DNA from: Caulobacteraceae bacterium
Lineage (GTDB): Bacteria; Pseudomonadota; Alphaproteobacteria; Caulobacterales; Caulobacteraceae
Direction of reading: 5' to 3'
DNA: 11,864 nucleotides
Assembly (NCBI GenBank): GCA_004144935.1
Contig: SDZP01000075.1
Coordinates: forward strand, 1-11,864
Within the stretch, counting starts at the first letter, position 1. Each line of letters begins with the position of its first letter. Under the pieces are notes generated by a model. It was not told the origin of the DNA and searched no databases. It saw only the letters and a list, made by a program, of their open reading frames with translations. Made by a program: the position numbers and the translations under genes. Positions 5,311 through 11,864 of the stretch are shown here, one piece after another.

Positions 5311-7440
5311 TCACCAGATCCGCACCCGGTCTTCCGGTTTCACATAGAGCTTGTCGCCTTCCTTGACGCCGAAGGCCTCGTACCAGACGTCGATGTTCCG
5401 GATCGTGCCGTTGACGCGGTAGTAGGCCGGGCTGTGGGGATCGGTGACCACGTACTGGCGGATGGCCTCGTCGCGCATCCGGGCCCGCCAGACTTGGGCC
5501 CAGCCAAAGAAGACCCGCTGCTGGCCGGTGATGCCGTCGAGGATCGGGGCCGGCTTGCCGTTCAGGGAGACCAGATAGGCGTCGTAGGCGAGGCTGAGGC
5601 CCCCCAGGTCGCCGATGTTCTCGCCCATGGTCAGAGCGCCCTGGACCTTGGCGCCGGGCAGGGGTTCGAAGGCGCTGTACTGGGCGCCCAGGCGGTCGGC
5701 CTGGACCCTGTACTTGGCGGCGTCCTCGGCGCTCCACCAGTCGGTCAGCACCCCGTCGCCGTTGGACTTGCGGCCCTGGTCGTCGAAGCCGTGGCTGATC
5801 TCGTGGCCGATCACCCCGCCGATGCCGCCATAGTTGATGGCGTCGTCGGCGTCGGGGTCGAAGAAGGGCGCCTGCAGGATGGCGGCCGGGAAGACGATCT
5901 CGTTGTTGACGCTGCTGTAGTAGGCGTTGACCGTCTGCGGGGTCATACCCCACTCCTTCTTGTCCACCGGCTCGAACAGGCGGGCGACGTCGCGGCGCCA
6001 TTCGTAGGCCTGGGCGCGGGTGGAATTGCCGTAGAGGTCGCCCCGCCTGATCTCCAGACCCGCATAGTCGCGCCACTCCTCGGGGTAGCCGATCTTGACG
6101 GTGAACTTGGCCAGCTTCTCCAGCGCCTTGACCTTGGTCTCCGGGCTCATCCAGGACAGGCCCTCGATGCGGACCTTGAGGGCGGCGCGGATGTCGTCGA
6201 CCAGGTCGATCATCTTGGCCTTGGATTCCGGCGGGAAGTAGCGGGCCACATAGATGCGGCCGACGCTCTCGCCGACCATATTGTTGGTGAAGGCCACGCC
6301 CCGCTTCCAGCGCGGCCGCTGCTCGGGCTGGCCGGCCAGGGTCTTGCTGCGGAAGTCGAAGCTGGCGTCGACGAAGCGCTTCGACAGCAGGGGCGCGGCG
6401 GCGTCGGCCAGCTTGAAGGCCTGCCAGGCCTTCAGCGTCTCGATCGGCGTCTCGGCGTAGGCCTTGGCGAACTTCGGGAAGGCGGTGTTGGTGGTCAGGA
6501 TGAAGCGGTCGACGCTGGCCGGCAGCTCGCTCTCGGCCAGGTAGGCGTTCCAGTCGAAGCCGGGGGTATAGGCCGCCAGTTCGGCCCGGCTCATCGGGTT
6601 GTAGGTCTTGTCGCGGTCGCGGCGTTCGGCGCGGGTCCAGCTGGCCTCGGCCAGGCGGGTCTCGAAGGCGACGATGGCCTTGGCGTTGGCTTCCGGGTTG
6701 GCCCAGCCGATCATGGTCAGCATGCGGGCGACATAGACCTGATAGGCGGCCTTCTTGTCCGCGAACTTGGCGTCCAGATAGTAGTCGCGGTCGGGCAGGC
6801 CCAGGCCGCCGCCGCCGACGGCGACCGCGTACTTCTGCGGCGCCTTGGCGTCGATGGTGATGCCGACGCCGAGCACGGCGGCGTAGTTGCGGGTCTGGCC
6901 CTTGCCCATCAAGGCGGCCATGTCCCTGTGGGTCCTGACCTTCCTGACGGCGGCCAGTTCGGGGGCCAGCGGACGGGCGTCGAGCTTTTCGAGCGCCGCC
7001 TCGTCCATGAAGCTCTTGTAGGCGTCGCCGATCTTGGCGGCGTCCCGGTCCTGCACCTTGCCGGCGGCGGTGTCGGCGATGATGGCGTTGACTCGCGCTT
7101 CCGACAGGATCGAGAGGGTGTCGAACATGCCAAAGCGGGTGCGGTCGGACGGGATCTCGGTGCGGGCGTCCCAGCCGCCGTTGGCGTATTTGTAGAAGTC
7201 GTCGCCCGGCCGGGCGGAGGGATCGCGGCCGGAGAGGTCGAAGCCCCAGGTCCCGAAGTGCGGGCTGTCCAGCGAGACCGGGGCTACGCCGCCGCCCGGC
7301 GCGGGGGTGTCGGCGAGATCGACGATCGACTGCAGCAGGCAGTCGTCGCTCAGGCAGCGGTGGTCTTCGCCGGCCTGCGCGCCGAACGCGGCGAGCGACA
7401 GGACGGCCGCGGCGGCGGCGCTCAACAGAGCTTTTTTCAT
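5311..7440 (-). CDS. Secreted M13 family zinc metallopeptidase (neprilysin/PepO-like), copy 1
   Basis: A zinc endopeptidase predicted to cut small peptides in the periplasm or outside the cell. The start at 7440 gives 709 residues and a clear Sec signal peptide (MKKALLSAAAAAVLSLAAFG, cleavage after AQA near 23); the longer frame from 7500 has no such N-terminus. Zinc ligands and catalytic Glu are in HEISH at 546-550, with the third ligand in GENIGDLGG at 607 and the supporting Asp at 611. The family's substrate-backbone motif NAYY and the C-terminal RVNGTIRNID and final VRIW are present. Mature N-terminus carries two cysteines (CLSDDC) and a Pro/Gly-rich stretch missing from copy 2. It is convergent with hisG and has its own terminator. 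Substrate is not predictable. Confidence 0.93.
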   Translation of the reverse strand: MKKALLSAAAAAVLSLAAFGAQAGEDHRCLSDDCLLQSIVDLADTPAPGGGVAPVSLDSPHFGTWGFDLSGRDPSARPGDDFYKYANGGWDARTEIPSDRTRFGMFDTLSILSEARVNAIIADTAAGKVQDRDAAKIGDAYKSFMDEAALEKLDARPLAPELAAVRKVRTHRDMAALMGKGQTRNYAAVLGVGITIDAKAPQKYAVAVGGGGLGLPDRDYYLDAKFADKKAAYQVYVARMLTMIGWANPEANAKAIVAFETRLAEASWTRAERRDRDKTYNPMSRAELAAYTPGFDWNAYLAESELPASVDRFILTTNTAFPKFAKAYAETPIETLKAWQAFKLADAAAPLLSKRFVDASFDFRSKTLAGQPEQRPRWKRGVAFTNNMVGESVGRIYVARYFPPESKAKMIDLVDDIRAALKVRIEGLSWMSPETKVKALEKLAKFTVKIGYPEEWRDYAGLEIRRGDLYGNSTRAQAYEWRRDVARLFEPVDKKEWGMTPQTVNAYYSSVNNEIVFPAAILQAPFFDPDADDAINYGGIGGVIGHEISHGFDDQGRKSNGDGVLTDWWSAEDAAKYRVQADRLGAQYSAFEPLPGAKVQGALTMGENIGDLGGLSLAYDAYLVSLNGKPAPILDGITGQQRVFFGWAQVWRARMRDEAIRQYVVTDPHSPAYYRVNGTIRNIDVWYEAFGVKEGDKLYVKPEDRVRIW

Positions 7441-7478
7441 GGGAATACAGAGGCCTCGGTGAAACTGCGCCGGACCAT
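7437..7478 (-). CDS. Possible 13-codon upstream frame overlapping the copy 1 start
   Basis: An ATG inside the conserved GCATGGTCCG block opens a frame of 13 codons (MVRRSFTEASVFP) whose TGA overlaps the peptidase ATG as ATGA. The matching ATG in copy 2 (9824) is in frame with that gene instead. No clear ribosome binding site is seen, so this may be only a by-product of the conserved promoter block; coupling to the peptidase is a possibility, not shown. Confidence 0.2.
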   Translation of the reverse strand: MVRRSFTEASVFP

Positions 7479-7512
7479 GCACCGGTTGACGCCCGGGCAA
7501 CTCTTAAACTTT
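7471..7512 (-). promoter_or_regulatory. Upstream element of M13 copy 1, shared with copy 2
   Basis: On the minus strand AAAGTTTAA (7512-7504) is followed 23 bases later by GCATGGTCCG (7480-7471). The same two blocks stand before copy 2 with the same 23-base spacing and nearly the same distance to the start (64 against 65 bases), while the bases between have diverged. This is the footprint of a promoter or a shared control site. The blocks do not clearly match the Caulobacter housekeeping consensus. Confidence 0.5.
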
Positions 7513-7526
7513 GTTCATGCCCCTTT

Positions 7527-7649
7527 TCCGCTCATCCCGGCGAAGGCCGGGATCAGCTCACCCACCGGCTCAGGCAGTTGGCGCTGTCCATGTCATATTG
7601 GAGGGATATCTGGGCCCGCTGGATCCCGGCCTTCGCCGGGATGAGCGGA
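7527..7649. repeat. REP pair in inverted orientation (REPIN-like)
   Basis: Arms 7527-7554 and 7622-7649 are exact 28-base reverse complements, separated by 67 bases. Each arm is itself a hairpin (ATCCCGGC with GCCGGGAT, 4-base loop). The core ATCCCGGCCTTCGCCGGGAT is a REP-like palindrome common in proteobacterial genomes. It sits between two transcription units, past the terminator of copy 2. No transposase is present. Confidence 0.8.
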
Positions 7650-7650
7650 T

Positions 7651-7690
7651 CAAAAATGAAAACGGCCGGGCCCCTTGAGGGACCCGGCCG
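7651..7690 (-). terminator. Terminator of the second M13 peptidase gene
   Basis: CGGCCGGG (7663-7670) pairs with CCCGGCCG (7683-7690); an inner CCC (7672-7674) with GGG (7679-7681) closes a TTGA loop. On the minus strand the stem is followed by TTTTCATTTTTG (7662-7651), an ideal tail. It starts 25 bases after the stop of the copy 2 gene, showing that the two peptidase genes are not one operon. Confidence 0.85.
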
Positions 7691-7715
7691 CTGTACTCTG
7701 GCGCTGGACGCGATC

Positions 7716-9785
7716 CTACCAGATGCGGACGCGCTTCTCGGGAGCCACGTACATCTTGTCGCCCGGCTTGACGTCGAAGGCCGCATACCAGGCGTCGACG
7801 TTCCGCAGGGTGCCGACGACGCGGTAGTAGGCCGGGCTGTGCGGGTCCGAGGCGATCTGCTGGCGCAGGGCGTCGTCGCGCAGCTTGGAGCGCCAGGCCT
7901 GGCCGAAGGCCAGGAAGAAGCGCTGGTCGCCGGTCAGGCCGTCGATGACCGGGGCCTCCTTGCCGCCGAGGCTGGTGTGGTAGGCGTCGTAGGCGATCAG
8001 GATGCCGGCCAGGTCGCCGATGTTCTCGCCCAGGGTCAAGTCGCCGTTGACCTTGGCGCCCGGCAGCGGCTCGAAGCTGGAGTAGAGGGCCGACAGGGCC
8101 CCGGTCTGGGCCTTGAACTTCTCGGAGTCGGCGGGCTGCCACCAGTTGGTCAGCGACCCGTCGGCGGCGAACTGGCTGCCCTGGTCGTCGAAGCCGTGGC
8201 TGATCTCATGGCCGATGACGGCGCCGATGGCCCCGTAGTTGACGGCCGGGTCGGCTTCCGGATCAAAGAAGGGCGGCTGCAGGATCGCGGCCGGGAAGAC
8301 GATCTCGTTGAGCTGCGGATTGTAGTAGGCGTTCACCGTCTGCGGGAACATGCCCCACTCCTTCTTGTCGACCGGCTTGTGCAGCCGCCCGACCTGGTAG
8401 TCCCAGTTGAAGGCGCCGGCCCGCTCGATGTTTCCGTAGAGGTCGTCGTTGCGGATGACGAGCTTGGAGTAGTCGCGCCATTCGTCGGGGTAGCCGACCT
8501 TGACCGTGAAGGAGGCGGCCTTGGCGAGGGCCTTCTGCTTGGTCTCGGGGCTCATCCAGGTGAGGCGTTCGATGCGGGCCTTCATGGCCACCAGCAGGTT
8601 GCCGACCAGGGCCTCCATCTTGGCCTTCGACTCGGCCGGGAAGTAGGCCTCGACATAGAGCTTGCCGACCGCCTCGCCGAGGGTGTTGCCGGTCAGGCCG
8701 ACGCCGCGCTTCCAGCGGGCGCGCTGCTCGGGCTGGCCGGACAGGGTCTTGGAGCGGAAGTTGAAGTTGGCGTCGGCGAAGGCCTTGCTCAGGTAGGGGC
8801 TGGCCTGGTCGGTGATGTGGAAGGCTTCCCAGGCCTGCAGCGTCTCGATCGGGGTGGCCTTGTAGATGGCGGCGATCTTCGGGAAGGCGCTCTTTTCACC
8901 GACGATGATGTTCTGCTCGGCGCCCAGGTTGGCGGCGGCGAGATAGTCCTTCCAGTTGAACTCGGGGGTCAGCTTCTGCAGGTCCGCGACGGTCATCGGG
9001 TTGACCGAGGCGACCGGGTCGCGCTGCTGCACCTTGGTCCAGCTGGCTTCGGCGACCTTGGTCTCGAAGGCGACGATGGCGTCGGCGTTGGCGGCCGGGT
9101 TGGCCCAGCCGGCCAGGGTCAGCATCTGGGCGACATAGTCGCGGTAGGCGGTCTTCTTGGCCGCGAACTGTTCGGTCAGGTAGTAGTCGCGGTCGGGCAG
9201 GCCGAGACCCGACTGGCCGACATAGACGGCGTACTTGGTCGGGTCCTTGGCTTCCGGCCCGATGCCGACGCCGAACACCCCGATGCCGAAGCGGCCCTGG
9301 GTGGTTCCTTGCAGGGCGGCCAGCTGGTCATGGGTGCTGGCGGCCTTGACCTTCGCCAGGTCGCCGGCCAGCGGCTTGGCGCCGAGGGTCTCGAGGCGGG
9401 CCTCGTCCATGAAGCTGTTGTAGAGGCCGCCGATCTGCTGGGCTTCGCCGGCGGCGTTCGGCGTCTTCGAAGCCGTCTCGATGATGGCGCGGCTGCGGGC
9501 GTCGCTGAGTTCACGCAGCTGGCCCGAGGCGCCCCAGGAGGAACGGTCGGCCGGGATGGTCAACTTGTCGACGTAGGTTCCGTTGGCATAGCGGAAGAAG
9601 TCGTCGCCGGGCTTGGTGGTCAGGTCGCGGCCCGCCAGGTCGAAGCCCCAGGTCCCCATGCGGGGCGCCTTGGCGAGGTCGGCGGCGGAAGCGGGGGCGG
9701 AGGCGTCGGCGGCGAGGACAGCGGTGCTGACACCGGCGATCGACAGGGTCGCGACAGCGGCGGCCGCAAGCAGAAGGCGTTTCAT
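7716..9785 (-). CDS. Secreted M13 family zinc metallopeptidase (neprilysin/PepO-like), copy 2
   Basis: Paralogue of the neighbouring gene, 689 residues from the start at 9785. Signal peptide MKRLLLAAAAVATLSIAG with cleavage after VLA near residue 25. The in-frame ATG at 9824 would add 13 residues without a signal-like character and falls in the conserved upstream block, so it is not chosen. HEISH is at 526-530, the third zinc ligand in GENIGDLAG at 587 with Asp 591. The NAYY, RVVGTLRNVD and C-terminal VRIW motifs are intact, so both copies look active. The two proteins align along their whole length, pointing to tandem duplication, but the mature N-terminus here is an Ala/Pro/Ser stretch without the cysteines of copy 1. 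Likely exported to the periplasm or outside. Confidence 0.93.
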   Translation of the reverse strand: MKRLLLAAAAVATLSIAGVSTAVLAADASAPASAADLAKAPRMGTWGFDLAGRDLTTKPGDDFFRYANGTYVDKLTIPADRSSWGASGQLRELSDARSRAIIETASKTPNAAGEAQQIGGLYNSFMDEARLETLGAKPLAGDLAKVKAASTHDQLAALQGTTQGRFGIGVFGVGIGPEAKDPTKYAVYVGQSGLGLPDRDYYLTEQFAAKKTAYRDYVAQMLTLAGWANPAANADAIVAFETKVAEASWTKVQQRDPVASVNPMTVADLQKLTPEFNWKDYLAAANLGAEQNIIVGEKSAFPKIAAIYKATPIETLQAWEAFHITDQASPYLSKAFADANFNFRSKTLSGQPEQRARWKRGVGLTGNTLGEAVGKLYVEAYFPAESKAKMEALVGNLLVAMKARIERLTWMSPETKQKALAKAASFTVKVGYPDEWRDYSKLVIRNDDLYGNIERAGAFNWDYQVGRLHKPVDKKEWGMFPQTVNAYYNPQLNEIVFPAAILQPPFFDPEADPAVNYGAIGAVIGHEISHGFDDQGSQFAADGSLTNWWQPADSEKFKAQTGALSALYSSFEPLPGAKVNGDLTLGENIGDLAGILIAYDAYHTSLGGKEAPVIDGLTGDQRFFLAFGQAWRSKLRDDALRQQIASDPHSPAYYRVVGTLRNVDAWYAAFDVKPGDKMYVAPEKRVRIW

Positions 9786-9816
9786 GGGACAGTGGGGTCC
9801 TGTGTTTCGAAGGTGG

Positions 9817-9858
9817 CGGACCATGCTCCCGCGCGGGCGCGCGCGTCTGTTAAACTTT
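9817..9858 (-). promoter_or_regulatory. Upstream element of M13 copy 2, shared with copy 1
   Basis: Minus-strand AAAGTTTAA (9858-9850) and GCATGGTCCG (9826-9817), 23 bases apart as in copy 1. Here the first block continues as AAAGTTTAAC, which contains a single TTAAC half-site. The GC-rich bases between the blocks bear no likeness to those of copy 1, so the blocks themselves seem to be what is conserved. Confidence 0.5.
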
Positions 9859-9915
9859 CGTCATGAAAGGCCGCTGTCGGGGCAGGATCGAGCGCCGTTG
9901 CGGGGTGAAACGTGG

Positions 9916-9931
9916 TTAATCGCGTCTTAAC
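9916..9931 (+). promoter_or_regulatory. CtrA-type binding box
   Basis: TTAA (9916-9919), seven bases, then TTAAC (9927-9931): an exact match to the CtrA full site TTAA-N7-TTAAC of Caulobacterales. It ends 22 bases before the ATG of the small Cys protein. If CtrA acted as activator at -35, transcription would start at or just after the ATG, so the box may instead lie over the promoter and repress, or the signal peptide's ATG is leaderless. It is 131 bases upstream of the divergent peptidase start. Confidence 0.55.
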
Positions 9932-9953
9932 GCCACGGCCTCAGGTTATCCCC

Positions 9954-10325
9954 ATGCGCCGCCTCGCCGTTCTCTTCATCGCCCTGCTGCTGGCCAGTCC
10001 GGCCGGGGCCCAGGGCGGCCGGTTGCGCCAGGTCGCGGCGCCCACCGCCGCTCAGGCCGGACTGCGTGGGGCCGAACCCAGGGCCGAGGAGCCGGCGCCG
10101 GAGCCGCCGCAGCTGGATTTCTCCGTCCAGGGCCGCCCGACCGGCCTGCCGGCCGGCCTGGCCTTCACCCGGCCGCTGGCCAGCACCGCCACCGGCCCGG
10201 TCGGCGGCCGCAACGCCAGCCAGTGCCGCACCGCCTGCGCCCAGAGCCGCTACTTCTGCCTGGCCGAGGCGGAGGAAGAGACCTGCAGTCCGCAATGGGC
10301 GCGCTGCGTCGCCGGCTGCAGCTAG
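9954..10325 (+). CDS. Small exported six-cysteine protein of unknown function
   Basis: 123 residues starting with a signal peptide (MRRLAVLFIALLLASPAGA, cleavage before QGG). A low-complexity Ala/Glu/Pro region follows (about 35-55), then a C-terminal module with all six cysteines at 91, 95, 102, 111, 118 and 122. Their spacing is C-x3-C-x6-C-x8-C-x6-C-x3-C, a mirror-symmetric pattern that would fit a helical hairpin held by nested disulfides, as in twin-Cx3C proteins. The export signal puts it in the oxidising periplasm or outside, where such bonds form. ATG 9954 is chosen over GTG 9912, which would put 14 polar residues before the signal peptide and overlap the CtrA-type box. I do not recognise the family. 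Its neighbours give no functional clue. Confidence 0.75.
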   Translation: MRRLAVLFIALLLASPAGAQGGRLRQVAAPTAAQAGLRGAEPRAEEPAPEPPQLDFSVQGRPTGLPAGLAFTRPLASTATGPVGGRNASQCRTACAQSRYFCLAEAEEETCSPQWARCVAGCS

Positions 10326-10368
10326 CCCTTCGGTCTTCGCCGGGCGGGCCTGACTTCACCCAACGTCA

Positions 10369-10397
10369 CGGTTGACGCCAGCGTCAACCGATATAGC
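10369..10397 (+). promoter_or_regulatory. Palindromic operator over the monooxygenase promoter
   Basis: Perfect 10-base inverted repeat CGGTTGACGC (10369-10378) and GCGTCAACCG (10381-10390) with a two-base CA centre. TTGACG within it (10372-10377) and TATAGC (10392-10397) make a plausible promoter with the short spacing seen in Caulobacter promoters. The operator therefore overlaps the -35, as expected for repression. Size and symmetry suit a dimeric regulator such as TetR type; no regulator gene is visible in the window. Confidence 0.6.
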
Positions 10398-10433
10398 GTC
10401 ACCTGAACAACGATAACTCAGGGAAGAGACGCC

Positions 10434-11864
10434 ATGACCGGCCCGACAACCAGCAAGGCGCTGCCCAAGGCCTGCATCATCGGCGCGGGCTGTTCGGGGT
10501 TCACCACGGCCAAGCGGCTGAAGGACGCGGGCGTCCCCTACGACTGCTTCGAGATCTCCGACGAGGTCGGCGGCAACTGGTACTACAAGAACCCCAACGG
10601 CATGTCGGCCTGCTACGAGAGCCTGCATATCGACACCTCCAAGTGGCGGCTGGCGTTCGAGGAATATCCGGTCCCGGCCGACTGGCCGGACTTCCCCCAC
10701 CACGCCCAGCTGCATCAGTATTTCAAGGACTACGTCGACCACTTCGGCCTGCGCGAGACCATCACCTTCAACACCGCGGTGACGAAGGCGCAGCGGCGGG
10801 AGGACGGGGTCTGGCAGGTCTCGCTGTCGACGGGCGAGACGCGGCTCTACGACGTGCTGTTCGTCTGCAACGGCCACCACTGGAGCCCGCGCATCCCCGA
10901 CTATCCGGGGGAATTCGACGGCCCGGCCTTCCACAGCCACGCCTATTTCGACCCCTTCGATCCGGTCGACATGCGCGGCAAGAACATCGTGGTGGTCGGC
11001 ATGGGCAACTCGGCGATGGACGTCGCCAGCGAGCTGTCGCAGCGGCCGATCGCCAAGAACCTGTGGGTCTCGGCCCGGCGCGGGGTCTGGGTGCTGCCCA
11101 AGTACATGAACGGCAAGCCGGCCGACAAAAGCGCCATGCCGGCCTGGATGCCGCGCAAGCTGGGCCAGGCCATGGCCCGCAACGTCATCAAGAAGACGCT
11201 GGGCAGGATGGAGGACTACGGCCTGCCCAAGCCCGACCACGAGCCGCTGTCGGCCCACCCCAGCGTCAGCGGCGAGTTCCTGACCCGGGCCGGCTGCGGC
11301 GACATCAAGTTCAAGCCGGCGATCAAGGCGCTGGAAGGCAAAAACGTGCGCTTCGAGGACGACAGCGTCGAGCAGGTGGACGCCATCGTCTTCGCCACCG
11401 GCTACGACATGAAGTTCCCCTTCTTCGACGACCCGGACCTGCTGCCCGACGCCGAGCACCGCTTCCCGCTCTACAAACGGATGATGAAGCCGGGCATCGA
11501 CAACCTGTTCTTCATGGGCCTGGCCCAGCCGCTGCCGACCCTGGTCAATTTCGCCGAACAGCAGAGCAAGCTGGCCGCCGCCTACCTGACCGGCCGCTAC
11601 CGGCCGCCGGCGAAGGCGGAGATGGAGGCGGTGACGGCCAAGGACGAGGAATTCTACCTCGGCGGCTACTACAAGGCCGCGCGCCACACGATCCAGGTCG
11701 ACTTCAACCACTATGTGGTCGATCTCGCCAAGGAGGTCGCCAAGGGCGAGCAGCGGGCGCGGGCCGCGGGCTATGCCCTGCCGGTGGCGGCGCGGGCGCG
11801 GGAAAGTTCCTCCTCCGTCGCGTATCGGCGGGGGAGGGGGACCGCCGCCGAAGGCGGTGGTGGA
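10434..11864 (+). CDS. Flavin-containing monooxygenase (class B), 3' end outside window
   Basis: FAD- and NADPH-dependent oxygenase of the FMO/Baeyer-Villiger group, cytosolic, acting on an unknown organic substrate. The frame is open for 477 codons to the window edge. Landmarks: FAD-binding GAGCSG at 17-22, then EVGGNWYY; FMO fingerprint FDGPAFHSHAYF at 161-172 (FxGxxxHxxxY); NADPH-binding GMGNSA at 189-194; FATGY at 320-324. The Tyr at the end of the fingerprint favours FMO over Baeyer-Villiger enzymes, which have Trp or Asp there. GGGAAGAG before ATG 10434 is a fair ribosome binding site. Homologous-looking sequence ends near AARARE (about 11805); the last 20 or so codons (SSSS, RRGRG, EGGGG) come from a REP-like element that overruns the normal stop region, so the true C-terminus lies past the window. 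Confidence 0.92.
   Translation, partial: MTGPTTSKALPKACIIGAGCSGFTTAKRLKDAGVPYDCFEISDEVGGNWYYKNPNGMSACYESLHIDTSKWRLAFEEYPVPADWPDFPHHAQLHQYFKDYVDHFGLRETITFNTAVTKAQRREDGVWQVSLSTGETRLYDVLFVCNGHHWSPRIPDYPGEFDGPAFHSHAYFDPFDPVDMRGKNIVVVGMGNSAMDVASELSQRPIAKNLWVSARRGVWVLPKYMNGKPADKSAMPAWMPRKLGQAMARNVIKKTLGRMEDYGLPKPDHEPLSAHPSVSGEFLTRAGCGDIKFKPAIKALEGKNVRFEDDSVEQVDAIVFATGYDMKFPFFDDPDLLPDAEHRFPLYKRMMKPGIDNLFFMGLAQPLPTLVNFAEQQSKLAAAYLTGRYRPPAKAEMEAVTAKDEEFYLGGYYKAARHTIQVDFNHYVVDLAKEVAKGEQRARAAGYALPVAARARESSSSVAYRRGRGTAAEGGGG
11806..11864 (+). repeat. REP-like double-hairpin element inside the end of the monooxygenase frame
   Basis: A C-rich arm (CCTCCTCCG, from 11809) faces a G-rich arm (GGGGGAGGGGG), followed by the joint GACCG and a second hairpin, ACCGCC with GGCGGT around GCCGAA, then TGGTGG. 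The order matches the element at 1124-1174 read on the minus strand. The element runs off the window, so its far end is unseen. Confidence 0.55.

Noticed and set aside
4956..5366. 136-codon plus-strand frame after hisG
   Set aside because: It spans three terminator-like hairpins and ends within the convergent peptidase gene; no protein features.
5302..7644. Plus-strand open frame of 780 codons opposite M13 copy 1
   Set aside because: Antisense shadow of a high-GC gene: composition is Gly/Val/Asp/Leu-rich without motifs, and the minus strand holds an intact metallopeptidase.
7578..9866. Plus-strand open frame of 762 codons opposite M13 copy 2
   Set aside because: The same kind of antisense shadow; it also runs through the terminator and repeat region.
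9912..9953. GTG 9912 as start of the small Cys protein
   Set aside because: It would place polar residues ahead of a perfect signal peptide and overlap the CtrA-type box.
10356..11711. Minus-strand open frame of 451 codons opposite the monooxygenase
   Set aside because: His/Arg/Val-rich shadow frame; the plus strand has complete FMO motifs.
1..11864. CRISPR arrays, tRNA or rRNA genes, transposases, phage genes
   Set aside because: Nothing resembling any of these was seen on either strand; the only mobile-type DNA is the short REP-like elements.

Overview
The window looks like chromosomal DNA of an alphaproteobacterium, most likely Caulobacterales (Caulobacter, Phenylobacterium or Brevundimonas type). 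The reasons are high GC outside one patch, an exact CtrA-type box (TTAA-N7-TTAAC), a hisS-hisZ-hisG cluster with an alphaproteobacterial style HisRS, and abundant REP-like palindromes between genes. Genus cannot be fixed from sequence reading alone.

Layout. Bases 1-992 are the 3' part of pgi (glucose-6-phosphate isomerase). A 388-base gap (993-1380) follows. It holds a palindrome behind pgi, a REP-like element, a promoter, a 24-codon histidine-rich leader peptide (1225-1299) and a strong hairpin (1332-1353) just before hisS. Then come hisS (1381-2853), hisZ (2850-3977) and hisG (3974-4930) on the plus strand, joined by two ATGA stop/start overlaps. Bases 4931-5310 hold a hisG terminator, an unexplained segment ending in a very strong terminator (possible small RNA), and the terminator of the convergent next gene. 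Two paralogous secreted M13 metallopeptidases lie in tandem on the minus strand (5311-7440 and 7716-9785). They are separated by a terminator and a 28-bp REP pair, and share an upstream element at fixed spacing. On the plus strand follow a small exported six-cysteine protein (9954-10325) behind the CtrA-type box, and a flavin-containing monooxygenase (10434 to the window end) behind a palindromic operator.

How the genes work together. HisZ and HisG form the ATP phosphoribosyltransferase of the first step of histidine synthesis. HisS charges tRNA-His, the molecule a His-codon leader would sense. One histidine-responsive leader therefore appears to control both charging and synthesis. The two M13 peptidases, the small Cys protein and the monooxygenase are separate transcription units with no visible pathway link to the his genes.

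Most interesting points: the apparently new His leader/attenuator in front of hisSZG with a nearly leaderless start; a sharp drop in GC inside hisS, suggesting a mosaic gene; a small exported protein with mirror-symmetric cysteine spacing behind a CtrA-type box; the palindromic operator of the monooxygenase; and a possible small RNA after hisG.
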